A DNA stretch of 64,000 nucleotides from Terrabacter sp. MAHUQ-38 (GTDB taxonomy: Bacteria; Actinomycetota; Actinomycetes; Actinomycetales; Dermatophilaceae). Position 1 is the stretch's first letter. Every line of letters begins with the position of its first letter. The stretch covers positions 558,001 to 622,000 of the forward strand of contig NZ_JACVCU010000003.1 of NCBI RefSeq assembly GCF_014518425.1. Direction: 5' to 3'. The notes beneath the pieces are model-generated. The model did no database searches. It saw only the letters and a list, made by a program, of their open reading frames with translations, and had not been told where the DNA came from. Made by a program: the position numbers and the translations under genes. Below are positions 27,401 through 36,461 of the stretch, piece by piece.

Positions 27401-27973
27401 TCACTTGTTGCCCTCGAGCATGAGCGCCATGGCCTCTGCTCGAGTGGCCGGGTCGCGCAGCTGCCCACGAACGGCCGACGTGATCGTCGAGGCGCCCGGC
27501 TTGCGGATGCCGCGCATCGACATGCACAGGTGCTCGGCCTGGACGACGACGATGACGCCGCGCACGGACAGGTGCTCGACGAGCGCGTCGGCGATCTGCG
27601 AGGTGAGGCGCTCCTGCACCTGCGGGCGCCGCGCGTACACCTCGACGAGCCGAGCCAGCTTGGACAGGCCGGTCACGCGACCGTGCTTGTCGGGGATGTA
27701 GCCGACGTGCGCGACCCCGTGGAACGGCACCAGGTGGTGCTCGCACGTGCTGTAGAGCTCGATGTCGCGGACGATGACGAGCTCCTCGTGGTCGATCGAG
27801 AAGGTGGTCCGGAGCACGTCCTGGGCGGTCATCTCGAGGCCGGCGAAGATCTCCGTGTAGGAGCGCGCGACCCGGGCGGGCGTGTCCTTGAGCCCCTCGC
27901 GGTCGGGGTCCTCGCCGATGGCGAACAGCAGCTCACGAACGGCCGCCTCCGCGCGCGGCTGGTCGATCGCCAC
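27401..27973 (-). CDS. folE: GTP cyclohydrolase I
   Basis: First step of folate synthesis, converting GTP to dihydroneopterin triphosphate. The 190-residue sequence carries [14 protein letters not shown], the zinc/active-site region [40 protein letters not shown], and [15 protein letters not shown], including the catalytic Cys and His residues. The GTG start at 27973 is three bases after the ftsH stop. Order ftsH-folE-folP-folBK is standard for this phylum. Confidence 0.97.
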   Translation of the reverse strand: MAIDQPRAEAAVRELLFAIGEDPDREGLKDTPARVARSYTEIFAGLEMTAQDVLRTTFSIDHEELVIVRDIELYSTCEHHLVPFHGVAHVGYIPDKHGRVTGLSKLARLVEVYARRPQVQERLTSQIADALVEHLSVRGVIVVVQAEHLCMSMRGIRKPGASTITSAVRGQLRDPATRAEAMALMLEGNK

Positions 27974-27976
27974 GGG

Positions 27977-30085
27977 TCAGCTCTTCTCGCCGGGCGTGAC
28001 CGGGCGGTCGTCGGGCACCTCGATGATCTCCTCCGGCGGGTGCTCCTCGGCGAGCGGGTGCGCGCCGACCGAGGCGGCCTCGTCGATCTTCTCCTCGATC
28101 GCCTTGTCGGCAGGCACCGGCGGCGGCAGGTGGCCGTGCGGGCCGCTCGCGCCGTTCTGGCCGGCCGCGATCTCGGCGGGCGTCAGGACGGGCGGTCGGT
28201 CGCCCGGCACGCGTGCCTGCGACGAGAGCCAGGTCGGGCGCGCGGGCGTCTTGGCGACGGGCTTGAAGATCTCGGCCAGCTCGTGCTGGTTGAGCGTCTC
28301 CTTCTCGAGCAGCTCGAGCACGAGGTGGTCGAGGATGTCGCGGTTCTGGTTGATCGCGGCATAGGCCTCGTCGTGCGCGGCCTCGATGAGGTTGCGCACC
28401 TCCTCGTCGACGATGCTCGCGACCTCCTCGGAGTAGTCGCGCTGGTGGCCCATGTCGCGGCCGAGGAAGACCTCGCCGTTGGACTGGCCGAGCTTGATGG
28501 CGCCGATGCGCTCGGACATGCCGAACTCGGTCACCATCTTGCGGGCCATGCCGGTGGCCTTCTCGATGTCGTTGCTCGCCCCGGTGGTCGGCTCGTGGAA
28601 GACGATCTCCTCGGCGACGCGGCCACCGAGGGCGTACGACAGCTGGTCGAGGATCTCGTTGCGGGTCGTGGAGTACTTGTCGTCGACCGGCATCACCATC
28701 GTGTAGCCGAGGGCCCGGCCGCGCGGCAGGATGGTCACCTTCGTCACCGGGTCGGTGTGGTTGAGCGACGCGGCGACCAGGGCGTGGCCACCCTCGTGGT
28801 ACGCGGTGATCTTGCGCTCCTTGGCCGACATGATGCGCGAGCGCTTCTGCGGGCCGGCGACGACGCGGTCGATGGCCTCGTCGAGCGCCTTGTTGTCGAT
28901 GATCTTCTTGTCGGTCCGGGCGGTCAGCAGCGCCGCCTCGTTGAGGACGTTGGCGAGGTCGGCACCGGTGAAACCGGGCGTCCGGCGAGCGACGGCGAGC
29001 AGGTCGACGTCGGTGGCCATCGGCTTGCCCTGGGCGTGCACCTCGAGGATGCGGTGGCGGCCGATCATGTCGGGCGCATCGACGGCGATCTGGCGGTCGA
29101 AACGCCCGGGACGCAGCAGGGCCGGGTCGAGGATGTCGGGACGGTTGGTGGCCGCGATGAGGATGACGTTGGTCTTGACGTCGAAGCCGTCCATCTCGAC
29201 GAGCAGCTGGTTCAGGGTCTGCTCGCGCTCGTCGTGACCGCCGCCGAGGCCGGCGCCGCGGTGCCGGCCGACGGCGTCGATCTCGTCGACGAAGACGATG
29301 GCCGGCGCGTTGGCCTTGGCCTGCTCGAAGAGGTCACGGACGCGGCTGGCGCCGACACCCACGAACATCTCGACGAAGTCCGAGCCGGAGATCGAGTAGA
29401 ACGGCACGCCCGCCTCGCCCGCGACCGCGCGGGCCAGCAGCGTCTTGCCGGTGCCCGGCTGGCCGTAGAGCAGGACGCCCTTGGGGATCTTGGCGCCGAC
29501 GGCGAGGAACTTGGCCGGCTCCTGGAGGAACTCCTTGATCTCCTGGAGCTCCTCGATGGCCTCGTCGCAGCCGGCGACGTCGGAGAAGGTGACCTTCGGG
29601 GTGTCCTTCGTGGCGAGCTTGGCCCGCGACTTGCCGAACTGCATGACGCGGTTGCCGCCGCCCTGCATCTGGCCCATGAGGAACCAGAAGAGCGCGAGGA
29701 TGATGATGATCGGCAGGATCGAGAACAGGAGCGAGCCGAACCAGCTGGGCTCGTCGATCTGGTCGTTGACGCCCTTGGCCGGAGGCTTGTCGTTGAGCGC
29801 CTTCACGACCTCGCCGCCACGCGCGTCGACGTAGAAGGCGTAGACCGACTTGGCGTCCTTCACCGTGCCGTCGGGCGAGGTGTAGGGCGTCTTGAGGGTC
29901 AGCTCCATGCGCTCGTTGTTGAGCAGCTTGGCCGACTCGACGTTGCCGTCGGCGATCTGCTTCATCGCCGCCGAGGTGTCGATCCGCGGGGGGCCGGACT
30001 CGGAGAACATCATGCCGAAGACGAGCGCGCTGATGAGGACCAAGATCCACAGCAGTGGTGTGCGCAGAATCCGCTTAGCGTCCAT
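27977..30085 (-). CDS. ftsH: ATP-dependent zinc metalloprotease FtsH
   Basis: A membrane-bound AAA+ protease for quality control of membrane and soluble proteins. Of 702 residues, spans lie near 10-28 and 118-138, flanking an extracytoplasmic loop. The AAA+ domain has Walker A GQPGTGKT, Walker [11 protein letters not shown] and the second region of homology [20 protein letters not shown]. The zinc site is HEGGH near residue 430, with the third ligand near NDIEKAT. The tail from about 620 is Pro/Glu-rich. An AGGAGG lies about 30 bases upstream of the ATG, with a GC hairpin in between, which is unusual. Confidence 0.97.
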   Translation of the reverse strand: MDAKRILRTPLLWILVLISALVFGMMFSESGPPRIDTSAAMKQIADGNVESAKLLNNERMELTLKTPYTSPDGTVKDAKSVYAFYVDARGGEVVKALNDKPPAKGVNDQIDEPSWFGSLLFSILPIIIILALFWFLMGQMQGGGNRVMQFGKSRAKLATKDTPKVTFSDVAGCDEAIEELQEIKEFLQEPAKFLAVGAKIPKGVLLYGQPGTGKTLLARAVAGEAGVPFYSISGSDFVEMFVGVGASRVRDLFEQAKANAPAIVFVDEIDAVGRHRGAGLGGGHDEREQTLNQLLVEMDGFDVKTNVILIAATNRPDILDPALLRPGRFDRQIAVDAPDMIGRHRILEVHAQGKPMATDVDLLAVARRTPGFTGADLANVLNEAALLTARTDKKIIDNKALDEAIDRVVAGPQKRSRIMSAKERKITAYHEGGHALVAASLNHTDPVTKVTILPRGRALGYTMVMPVDDKYSTTRNEILDQLSYALGGRVAEEIVFHEPTTGASNDIEKATGMARKMVTEFGMSERIGAIKLGQSNGEVFLGRDMGHQRDYSEEVASIVDEEVRNLIEAAHDEAYAAINQNRDILDHLVLELLEKETLNQHELAEIFKPVAKTPARPTWLSSQARVPGDRPPVLTPAEIAAGQNGASGPHGHLPPPVPADKAIEEKIDEAASVGAHPLAEEHPPEEIIEVPDDRPVTPGEKS

Positions 30086-30118
30086 GTACGTACGGGGCCC
30101 TACGGCCCCGGTCCTCCT
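30086..30118 (-). promoter_or_regulatory. ftsH leader: hairpin between Shine-Dalgarno and start codon
   Basis: On the minus strand, AGGAGG (30118-30113) is followed by GGGGCC-GTAG-GGCCCC (30109-30094) and GTACGTAC before the ATG. If the hairpin forms, it loops out 16 bases and leaves about 11 between the ribosome site and AUG. No other purine-rich site is closer. Confidence 0.5.
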
Positions 30119-30368
30119 GCTCGTCCGGTGAGTTTGTCCACCGGCACAACGTCCGGCGAACTACCAGTGTTCCGCATGCGCGGCGCCCGTGACCAACCAG
30201 CCTGCGCCCCGTTCCACGCACCGGGCACACCCTCCGTATGCCGTCAGGCGAGCCTGCGCGCCCGATAACCGGTTGCCGGGCTCCCCTGCGACTTGCTGCA
30301 CTGGACCCGTCGGCCACCAGGTCGACACCGCCGTCCCGGCAGACGCCCAGAGGAGAGAGGAGAGCCGG

Positions 30369-30500
30369 ATGCGCCGCAGCTTCATGTCACCCGAGCAGGT
30401 CACCCACACCTACGCACAGGACATGGAGCACGTTGGACACCCCACTCACCTCACCGGTGCGCCCACGCACCACCAACCTCGGGATCCTCGCCCACGTTGA
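30369..30500 (+). CDS. Putative 43-residue leader peptide overlapping the resistance gene
   Basis: An ATG at 30369 follows an excellent purine-rich site (AGGAGAGAGGAGAG, 30351-30364). The frame encodes 43 residues (begins MRRSFMSPEQVTHTYAQDME, His/Pro-rich end) and stops at 30500. This is 68 bases inside the ribosomal-protection gene, in a different frame. The main gene itself has only a weak start. This arrangement suggests control by leader translation, as known for tet(M) of Tn916 through leader-peptide attenuation. A frameshift fusing leader to gene is the competing explanation. Confidence 0.45.
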   Translation: MRRSFMSPEQVTHTYAQDMEHVGHPTHLTGAPTHHQPRDPRPR

Positions 30501-32616
30501 CGCGGGCAAGACGAGCCTGACCGAGCGGCTGCTGCTTCACGCCGGCGTCATCGGCGAGCTCGGCAGCGTCGACGACGGCAGCACGCAGACCGACACCCTC
30601 GCGCTCGAGCGCGCCCGCGGCATCACGATCAAGGCGGCCGTCGTGTCGTTCGAGCTCGCCACCGTGGATCCCGGCCGCCCACTCACCGTCAACCTCGTCG
30701 ACACCCCGGGCCACTCGGACTTCATCGCGGAGGTCGAGCGCTCGCTCGCGGTGCTCGACGGCGCCGTGCTCGTCGTGTCGGCCGTCGAGGGGGTGCAGGC
30801 GCAGACCCGCGTCCTCTTCCGGGCGCTGCGACGCCTGCGCATCCCGACGCTCCTGTTCGTCAACAAGGTGGACCGCGCCGGCGCGTGCACCGAGCAGGTT
30901 CTGCGCCAGGTCGTGGAGCGCCTCGGAGTGACGCCCGTGCTCCTCGCCCACGGCATCGACGAGGGCACACGCTCGGTCACGGTCATGCGGGACGGCCTCG
31001 AGGCCGTCGGCCTCGGTCGCCGTGTCACCGGAACCGGCAACGATGCCGGGACCGACCCGCACTCGGCTGCTCGGGAGCGCGTCGTCGAGGCCCTGAGCCG
31101 GGCCGACGACCGGCTGCTCGAGGACTGGCTCGACCGGCCCGAGCGCGTCGACGAGCGCCGGCTGCGTCGGGTCCTGACGGAGCAGACCCGGCGGGGTCTC
31201 GCGTGCCCGGTCCTGCTCGGCTCCGCGATGACCGGTGCGGGCGTGGAGGACCTCGCCCATGCCCTGCCGGCGCTGCTGCCGACGACGGCGCCTGACCCGG
31301 ACGCGCCGCTGGCCGGGACGGTCTTCGCGGTGCAGCGTGGCCCCGCCGGCGAGAAGGTCTCCCTCGTCAACGTCACCTCCGGATCCCTGGCGGTGCGTGA
31401 CCGGGTGGCCGTCCACGACGGCCGTGCCCTCGAGGTCGCCACGCCCGAGGAGGGCGCGGAAGGCGTGGAAGGCGGGAAACGCGCGGGGACGGCATACGAG
31501 GACACCGCCAGCCGGGACGAGCGGGTCACGGCCCTGGCCGTGCACGCGTACGGCGACGTCAGCCGGGTCGCTCGCGTCCCGGCGGGCCGCATCGCCCGGG
31601 TTGTCGGGCTCGAGCGGGCCCGCATCGGCGACCTGGTCGGCGACGTCCGGCTGGCGCGGCCGCTCGTTCACGAGTTCTCGCCGCCGACGCTCGAGACGGT
31701 CGTCGAGCCGAAGGACCCGAGCGACCGCGCCCGGTTGCAGACGGCCCTCACCCGGCTCGCAGAGCAGGACCCGCTCATCGACCTGCGCCACGACGAGGTC
31801 CGCGGCGAGACGCACGTCTCGCTCTACGGCGAGGTGCAGAAGGAGGTGATCGGCGCGACGCTCGAGGCGGAGCACGGCGTCCCGGCGACGTTCAGCACGA
31901 CGACGGTCATCTGCCGCGAGCGCGTCACCGGCTCGGGCGCGGCGTTCGAGCTCATCGGCGTCGCCCCGAACCCGTTCAACGCCACCGTGGGGCTACGCGT
32001 CGATGCGGCGCCCGCGGGCACCGGGGTGCGGTTCGCGCTCGAGGTGGAGCTCGGCTCGATGCCGCCGGCCTTCTTCACGGCGGTGGAGGACACCGTGCAC
32101 GCGACGCTCGGCCAGGGACTGGACGGGTGGCCGGTCACCGACTGCGTCGTCACCATGACGCACTCGGGCTACTGGCCGCGGCAGAGCCACATGCACCAGA
32201 AGTTCGACAAGACGATGTCGAGCACCGCCGGCGACTTCCGCAACCTCACGCGGCTCGTGCTCATGGAGTCGCTGCGCCTCGCGGGCACGGTCGTCGAGGA
32301 GCCGGTGCACCGGTTCGACCTCGAGGTGCCGAGCGACGTGCTGGGTGCGGCGCTGACGATGCTCGGTCACGTCCGGGCGACGCCGCGCGAGACGGAAGTG
32401 CTCGGGCATGTGACCCGGGTGCGGGGCGAGGTGCCCGCCGAGAGCCTGCACGAGCTGCAGCAGCGGGTGCCGGGCCTGACCAGCGGGCTCGGTGACCTCG
32501 TGTGCACGTTCGACGGCTACCGGCCGGTGTCCGGCCCGCGTCCGTCACGTCCGCGCACCGACCTCGACCCGCTCCACCGGCGCGAGTACCTCCTCCGAAT
32601 CGCCGGCAAGCTCTAG
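30433..32616 (+). CDS. TetM/OtrA-type ribosomal protection GTPase
   Basis: An EF-G-like GTPase that in this family releases tetracyclines from the ribosome. Signatures: G1 ILAHVDAGKTSLTERLLLHA, LGSVDDGSTQTD, G3 VDTPGHSDFIAEVERSLAVL, then VQAQTRVLFRALRRL and G4 VNKVD, G5 LGSAM. The C-terminal EF-G IV/V-like domains include VVTMTHSGYWPRQSHMHQKF, a segment typical of ribosomal protection proteins rather than EF-G. The length is about 727 residues. TTG 30433 is preferred (AGGA/GGAG upstream); GTG 30457 is an alternative. It interrupts the usual ftsH-hpt gene order and has an overlapping leader ORF. Resistance itself cannot be read from sequence. Confidence 0.88.
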   Translation: MDTPLTSPVRPRTTNLGILAHVDAGKTSLTERLLLHAGVIGELGSVDDGSTQTDTLALERARGITIKAAVVSFELATVDPGRPLTVNLVDTPGHSDFIAEVERSLAVLDGAVLVVSAVEGVQAQTRVLFRALRRLRIPTLLFVNKVDRAGACTEQVLRQVVERLGVTPVLLAHGIDEGTRSVTVMRDGLEAVGLGRRVTGTGNDAGTDPHSAARERVVEALSRADDRLLEDWLDRPERVDERRLRRVLTEQTRRGLACPVLLGSAMTGAGVEDLAHALPALLPTTAPDPDAPLAGTVFAVQRGPAGEKVSLVNVTSGSLAVRDRVAVHDGRALEVATPEEGAEGVEGGKRAGTAYEDTASRDERVTALAVHAYGDVSRVARVPAGRIARVVGLERARIGDLVGDVRLARPLVHEFSPPTLETVVEPKDPSDRARLQTALTRLAEQDPLIDLRHDEVRGETHVSLYGEVQKEVIGATLEAEHGVPATFSTTTVICRERVTGSGAAFELIGVAPNPFNATVGLRVDAAPAGTGVRFALEVELGSMPPAFFTAVEDTVHATLGQGLDGWPVTDCVVTMTHSGYWPRQSHMHQKFDKTMSSTAGDFRNLTRLVLMESLRLAGTVVEEPVHRFDLEVPSDVLGAALTMLGHVRATPRETEVLGHVTRVRGEVPAESLHELQQRVPGLTSGLGDLVCTFDGYRPVSGPRPSRPRTDLDPLHRREYLLRIAGKL

Positions 32617-32635
32617 CCACTCCTCTCCCAGTGCA

Positions 32636-32664
32636 CCGAACGCCGCGTTCGAGACCGAACGCGG
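32636..32664. terminator. Hairpin after the ribosomal protection gene, with repeated 16-mer
   Basis: CCGCGTTCG-AGAC-CGAACGCGG (32643-32664) is a perfect 9-bp stem between convergent genes. Its left part belongs to CCGAACGCCGCGTTCG, identical to 8439-8454, so two alternative hairpins are possible. Confidence 0.65.
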
Positions 32665-32676
32665 TGTCCGGGTGGG

Positions 32677-33501
32677 TCAGGAGGTTGCGGCGCGGAGCGC
32701 CTCGAGGACGCGCCGGTCGATGCCCTCCGGGCTGAGCCGTGCTTCGTAGTTGGCGTTGCCGGCCCAGTCCGCGAGGGCCTTGGCCACGTCGTCGTGCACG
32801 TGGCCGGCGGTGGCCAGACGACGGCGCACCTCGTCGGCGAGCGCGCCCTCGAGCGGCTGCACGTCCTCGGGTTTGCCGAAGTACATCTCCCACTCCGCGA
32901 GCAGGCGCGCCAGCTCGGGGACCGGGTCGGGATGCTCGTCGACACGCAGGTCGGCGAGCACGCCGCACGCGTCGTAGCCGGCACCCGGCTCGACGGCATA
33001 CACCGCGGCGCTCTGGCGTCCACGCGAGTCGCCCCCTGCGCCGTCGCCGGCCACGAGGGCTGCCAGCAGGCGCCGCGGGAGCGGCTCGCCGGTCGTGTCG
33101 TGCCAGGCGCGCTCCATCGCCTCGACGACCTCGGGCCCGGTGAGGATGTTGCCCTGGATGGCGTATGCCGTGTCACCGTCGTCGCGCGCGACGCCGCCCG
33201 CCCAGGCGTTGCACTCGGACCCGCTGAAGGTTGCCGCGCCGGCGGCTCCGACGACCCCGAGCTGCCGGGTCTCGCGACCCTCGTCGAGCGCTGTGGCCGC
33301 AGCCACGGCCTCGGCCGCCGCCTCACCCGCGGCCAGCCGGCCGAGCAGCTCCTCGAGGTAGGCGACACGGGCGTACGACTGGGTCGCGACCGCACCCACA
33401 CCCGTTCGCGCAGCCGGGACGACCGCGCCGACGGCGAGGAACTTGCTGGCGACCGCGACGCCGTACGCCTCGCTCTGGCGCGCGACGATCGAAAAGGTCA
33501 T
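32677..33501 (-). CDS. DUF1028 family Ntn-hydrolase-like protein
   Basis: A 274-residue protein. The first 200 residues are DUF1028: MTFSIVARQSEAYGVAVASK, GVGAVATQSYARVAYLEELL, GDTAYAIQGNILTGPEVVEA, then LVAGDGAGGDSRGRQSAAVY. The residue after Met is Thr, which could be an Ntn nucleophile after Met removal. The last 60 residues form a separate helical region found in the longer members. The gene lies between the ribosomal-protection gene and hpt, and both sit within the normally contiguous ftsH-hpt cluster. Biochemical role unknown. Confidence 0.9.
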   Translation of the reverse strand: MTFSIVARQSEAYGVAVASKFLAVGAVVPAARTGVGAVATQSYARVAYLEELLGRLAAGEAAAEAVAAATALDEGRETRQLGVVGAAGAATFSGSECNAWAGGVARDDGDTAYAIQGNILTGPEVVEAMERAWHDTTGEPLPRRLLAALVAGDGAGGDSRGRQSAAVYAVEPGAGYDACGVLADLRVDEHPDPVPELARLLAEWEMYFGKPEDVQPLEGALADEVRRRLATAGHVHDDVAKALADWAGNANYEARLSPEGIDRRVLEALRAATS

Positions 33502-33529
33502 GGGACGGGCCGTGCTCGTCCGGCGATGC

Positions 33530-34081
33530 TCACGCGTAGACGTGCGGCGCGAGGGTGCCGACGCAGCGCAGGTTGCGGTACTTCTCTGCGTAGTCGAGGC
33601 CGTAGCCGACGACGAACTCGTTGGGGATGTCGAAGCCGACGTACTTGACGGGGATGTCGACCTTGACGACGTCGGGCTTGCGCAGCAGCGTGCAGATCTC
33701 GACCGAGGCCGGCCTGCGCGACTCGAGGTTGGACTTGATCCACGACAGCGTCAGGCCCGAGTCGATGATGTCCTCGATGATCAGGACGTGACGGCCGGTG
33801 ATGTCGGTGTCGAGGTCCTTGAGGATGCGCACGACGCCGGAGGACTTCGTGCCCGAGCCGTAGGACGAGACCGCCATCCAGTCCATCGGCGCGGTGCCGG
33901 GCAGGGCGCGCATGAGGTCGGCCATGACGACGACGGCGCCCTTGAGGACCCCGACGAGCAGGAAGTCCTTGTCCTCGTAGTCCTTCCAGATGTCGGCGGC
34001 GAGCTCGGAGAGCCGGGTCTGGATCTGGTCCTCGGTGAGCAGGACCTGCGCCAGGTCGTCTCCCATGTGCTCGTGGTCCAC
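33530..34081 (-). CDS. hpt: Hypoxanthine phosphoribosyltransferase
   Basis: A purine salvage enzyme. The PRPP-binding motif [17 protein letters not shown] is complete. [30 protein letters not shown] and [20 protein letters not shown] mark the base-binding and flexible loops. The GTG at 34081 is preferred because GAGGAG lies six bases upstream, giving 183 residues. A longer frame and ATG 34066 are alternatives. It lies in the conserved tilS-hpt pair. Confidence 0.96.
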   Translation of the reverse strand: MDHEHMGDDLAQVLLTEDQIQTRLSELAADIWKDYEDKDFLLVGVLKGAVVVMADLMRALPGTAPMDWMAVSSYGSGTKSSGVVRILKDLDTDITGRHVLIIEDIIDSGLTLSWIKSNLESRRPASVEICTLLRKPDVVKVDIPVKYVGFDIPNEFVVGYGLDYAEKYRNLRCVGTLAPHVYA

Positions 34082-34215
34082 GAAGGCTCCTCGATGTGGT
34101 GCGTGCGGCGTCGTGCGGGCGGGGTCCATTCAACCGCACCCGTGCGGTCGTCGGACGGTGGAGGGCTGTCGCGGCCCGGGCCGCATGACCCGTCCACGAC
34201 GGTCCGGGCCGTCGG

Positions 34216-35232
34216 TCAGGCGATGACGTCCTCGCGCAGCGGGCTGAAGCGGATCACCCCGCCGACGCGGGCGACGGCGATGCCGCCCGGCACGTGGAGC
34301 GGTCCCTGCCCGTGCCACGACGTGAGCAGCGCGTCGAGCGACTCGACGTGCGCCGCGCTCACGTCGGCCAGCGGCGCCCCGGCCTCGGCCGCGAGCAGTC
34401 GCCAGACACGGGTGCGGATCGCGCGGGGCAGGGCGGCGAGCGCCTCGAGGTCGACGCCGTCGCCGTCGGGACCGGCGGGCAGCTCGGCCCGGGCCTTGAT
34501 GGCCAGGCCCTCGAGGTAGTCGGCGTCCTCCCGGAGCAGGTCGGCGCTGCGCGCGAGCGCCGCCCCGAAGCCGGGCCCGAGGTCGGCCTCGAGCGTCGCG
34601 AGGAGGCGGCGGGCGCGCACCCTGCGGAACGACTCGTCGCTGTTGTGGGGGTCGTCCCAGGGGTCGATGCCGTATGCCGCACAGGCCGCGAGCGTCGTGG
34701 CGCGCGGCAGGGCGAGGAGGGGACGCACGAAGCGGTCGCGGCGTACCGGCATACCGCTGAGAGACCGGGCGCCCGAGCCTCTCGAGAGGCCCAGCAGCAC
34801 CTGCTCCGCCTGGTCGTCGCGGGTGTGACCGATGAACACCATGGTCGCCCCCAGACGGTCGGCCACGCCCTCGATGGCGGCGTAGCGCGCCGAGCGGGCG
34901 TCGGCCTCGAGCCCCGCGCCGGTCGTGCGCACGTCGGCGCGGACCACCTCGACGGGCACCAGCCCCATGTCGCGGCACAGGTCGGCAGCCTGCTCAGCGA
35001 CCTGTGCCGACCGCTCCTGGAGGCCGTGGTCGACGATGACCGCCCCGGCCCGGATGCCGGCACGGGTGGCCTCGAAGGCGAGGGCCGCAGCGAGCGCGAC
35101 GGAGTCGGTGCCGCCCGAGCAGGCGACGAGCACGACGCCCCCCTCGGGCACGTCGGACAGGTGCTGGCGCACTGCGAGGCGCGTGGCCGCGACGGCCGGA
35201 TCGGGACCTGGCATCCCTGAGGAACCTCGCAT
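34216..35232 (-). CDS. tilS: tRNA(Ile)-lysidine synthetase
   Basis: It makes lysidine at the wobble position of tRNA-Ile(CAU), letting it read AUA. The PP-loop ACSGGTDSVALAAAL (about 37-51) and the downstream IGHTRDDQAEQVLLGLSRGS are diagnostic. The substrate-recognition domain follows. Length is 338 residues, the short actinobacterial form. The start is ATG 35232; a second ATG six codons on (35214) is possible. It immediately follows the metalloprotease gene. Confidence 0.95.
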   Translation of the reverse strand: MRGSSGMPGPDPAVAATRLAVRQHLSDVPEGGVVLVACSGGTDSVALAAALAFEATRAGIRAGAVIVDHGLQERSAQVAEQAADLCRDMGLVPVEVVRADVRTTGAGLEADARSARYAAIEGVADRLGATMVFIGHTRDDQAEQVLLGLSRGSGARSLSGMPVRRDRFVRPLLALPRATTLAACAAYGIDPWDDPHNSDESFRRVRARRLLATLEADLGPGFGAALARSADLLREDADYLEGLAIKARAELPAGPDGDGVDLEALAALPRAIRTRVWRLLAAEAGAPLADVSAAHVESLDALLTSWHGQGPLHVPGGIAVARVGGVIRFSPLREDVIA

Positions 35233-35235
35233 GGC

Positions 35236-36339
35236 TCAGCCGTGAACCCGACGCACCCAGGCGTCCGGCTCGAGGATCTCGTTGGCCCGGGGCAGCGTCT
35301 CGGGCGACGTCCACACGGCGTTGAAGCCGTCGCGGCCCACCTGGTCCTGCACGGCCCTGACGAACACCGCACCGTCGCGGTACTGGCGCAGCTTGGCCTC
35401 GAGGCCGAGCAGCTTGCGGAGCAGCCGGTCGACGCCGACCGCGCTGTTGCGGCGCTCGTCGAACTTGCGGCGGATCTCGTCGACGCTCGGGATGATGCGG
35501 GGACCGACCGCGTCCATGACGACGTCGGCGTGGCCCTCGAGGAGCGACATGACCGCGGTCAGCTCCGCGATGCGGGCCCTCTGCTCGGGCGTCGCGAAGA
35601 GCTGCCCCAGGCCCTCGCCCGAACCGATCACGTCTGGCAGGTTGCGGGCCAGCTGCTCGAAGCGGCGCCCGAGGTCCTCCGGCGTCGGCGCGAGGTCGAC
35701 GGCGAGCGCCTGCGTGCGCGAGACCATGTGGTCGCGCAGCCACGGCACCGCCGTGAACTGCACGCGGTGGGTCTCCTCGTGCATGGCGACCCAGCGACGG
35801 AAGTCGGTCGGGTCGACCTCGAGGCGACGCTCGGTGGCGACGATGTTGGGCGCGACGAGGAGCAGCCGGGGCGTGCCTCCTGGCGCCAGGTCGTACTGGC
35901 CGAGGACCTTGCTCGACAAGAACGCCAGCAGGCCGCCCATCTCGGCGCCGGTGACCTTGCCGCCGATCGCCGCGGCCGTGGGGTTGGGCGGCGACTTCTT
36001 CGTCGCGTTGAGCTTGTCGACGACGGGGTCGAGCAGCGCCCGGAACGAGTCGACGTTGGCGTCGATCCAGCCCGGCCGGTCGACGACGAGCGGCGCGGGG
36101 GCGTCCTCGGGGGCGGACAGCTCGCTCGTCTCGGCGACGGGCGCGACGGCGGACGCCGCCGCTTCGCGCAGGTCGGCGACGATGGCCGCCGCCTCCTCGC
36201 TCGAGACCTGCGGGCCGGGGTTGACGATCGCGCGGCCCGTCCGCTTCGCGAACTCGTAGTCGACCTGGGCTGCCGGCGCACCTCCCTCACGGTCGGGACG
36301 ACCTGCGTCCACAGGGGGCGGGAGGGTGGTGTCGGTCAT
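35236..36339 (-). CDS. Zinc-dependent metalloprotease, DUF2342 family
   Basis: A 367-residue protein with the zinc motif HEETH in VAMHEETHRVQFTAVPWLRD near residue 190. MSLLEGHADVVMDAVG, near residue 285, supplies a further Glu/His pair. The flanking NIVATERRLEVDPTDFRRWV and C-terminal VGVDRLLRKLLGLEAKLRQY match the actinobacterial DUF2342 family, always found beside tilS and dacB. No signal peptide is visible. Physiological substrate unknown. The ATG at 36339 fits a moderate GAGGG site. Confidence 0.9.
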   Translation of the reverse strand: MTDTTLPPPVDAGRPDREGGAPAAQVDYEFAKRTGRAIVNPGPQVSSEEAAAIVADLREAAASAVAPVAETSELSAPEDAPAPLVVDRPGWIDANVDSFRALLDPVVDKLNATKKSPPNPTAAAIGGKVTGAEMGGLLAFLSSKVLGQYDLAPGGTPRLLLVAPNIVATERRLEVDPTDFRRWVAMHEETHRVQFTAVPWLRDHMVSRTQALAVDLAPTPEDLGRRFEQLARNLPDVIGSGEGLGQLFATPEQRARIAELTAVMSLLEGHADVVMDAVGPRIIPSVDEIRRKFDERRNSAVGVDRLLRKLLGLEAKLRQYRDGAVFVRAVQDQVGRDGFNAVWTSPETLPRANEILEPDAWVRRVHG

Positions 36340-36461
36340 GCCAGCCCTTTCGGTGCCGTGACGGTGTCGGCGTCGCTCGAGGTGTCTGGGAGGACCGGCC
36401 GGCCACGCGGAGGGGTTGCGACCACCGTCGCGAACGACGCCCCGAACAGCCCACCGGCCCG

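Noticed and set aside
26933-30268. 1111-codon + strand open frame opposite ftsH and fol genes
   Set aside because: It is a GC-rich shadow of ftsH, folE and folP on the other strand, with no domain and Asp/Val/Leu-biased composition.
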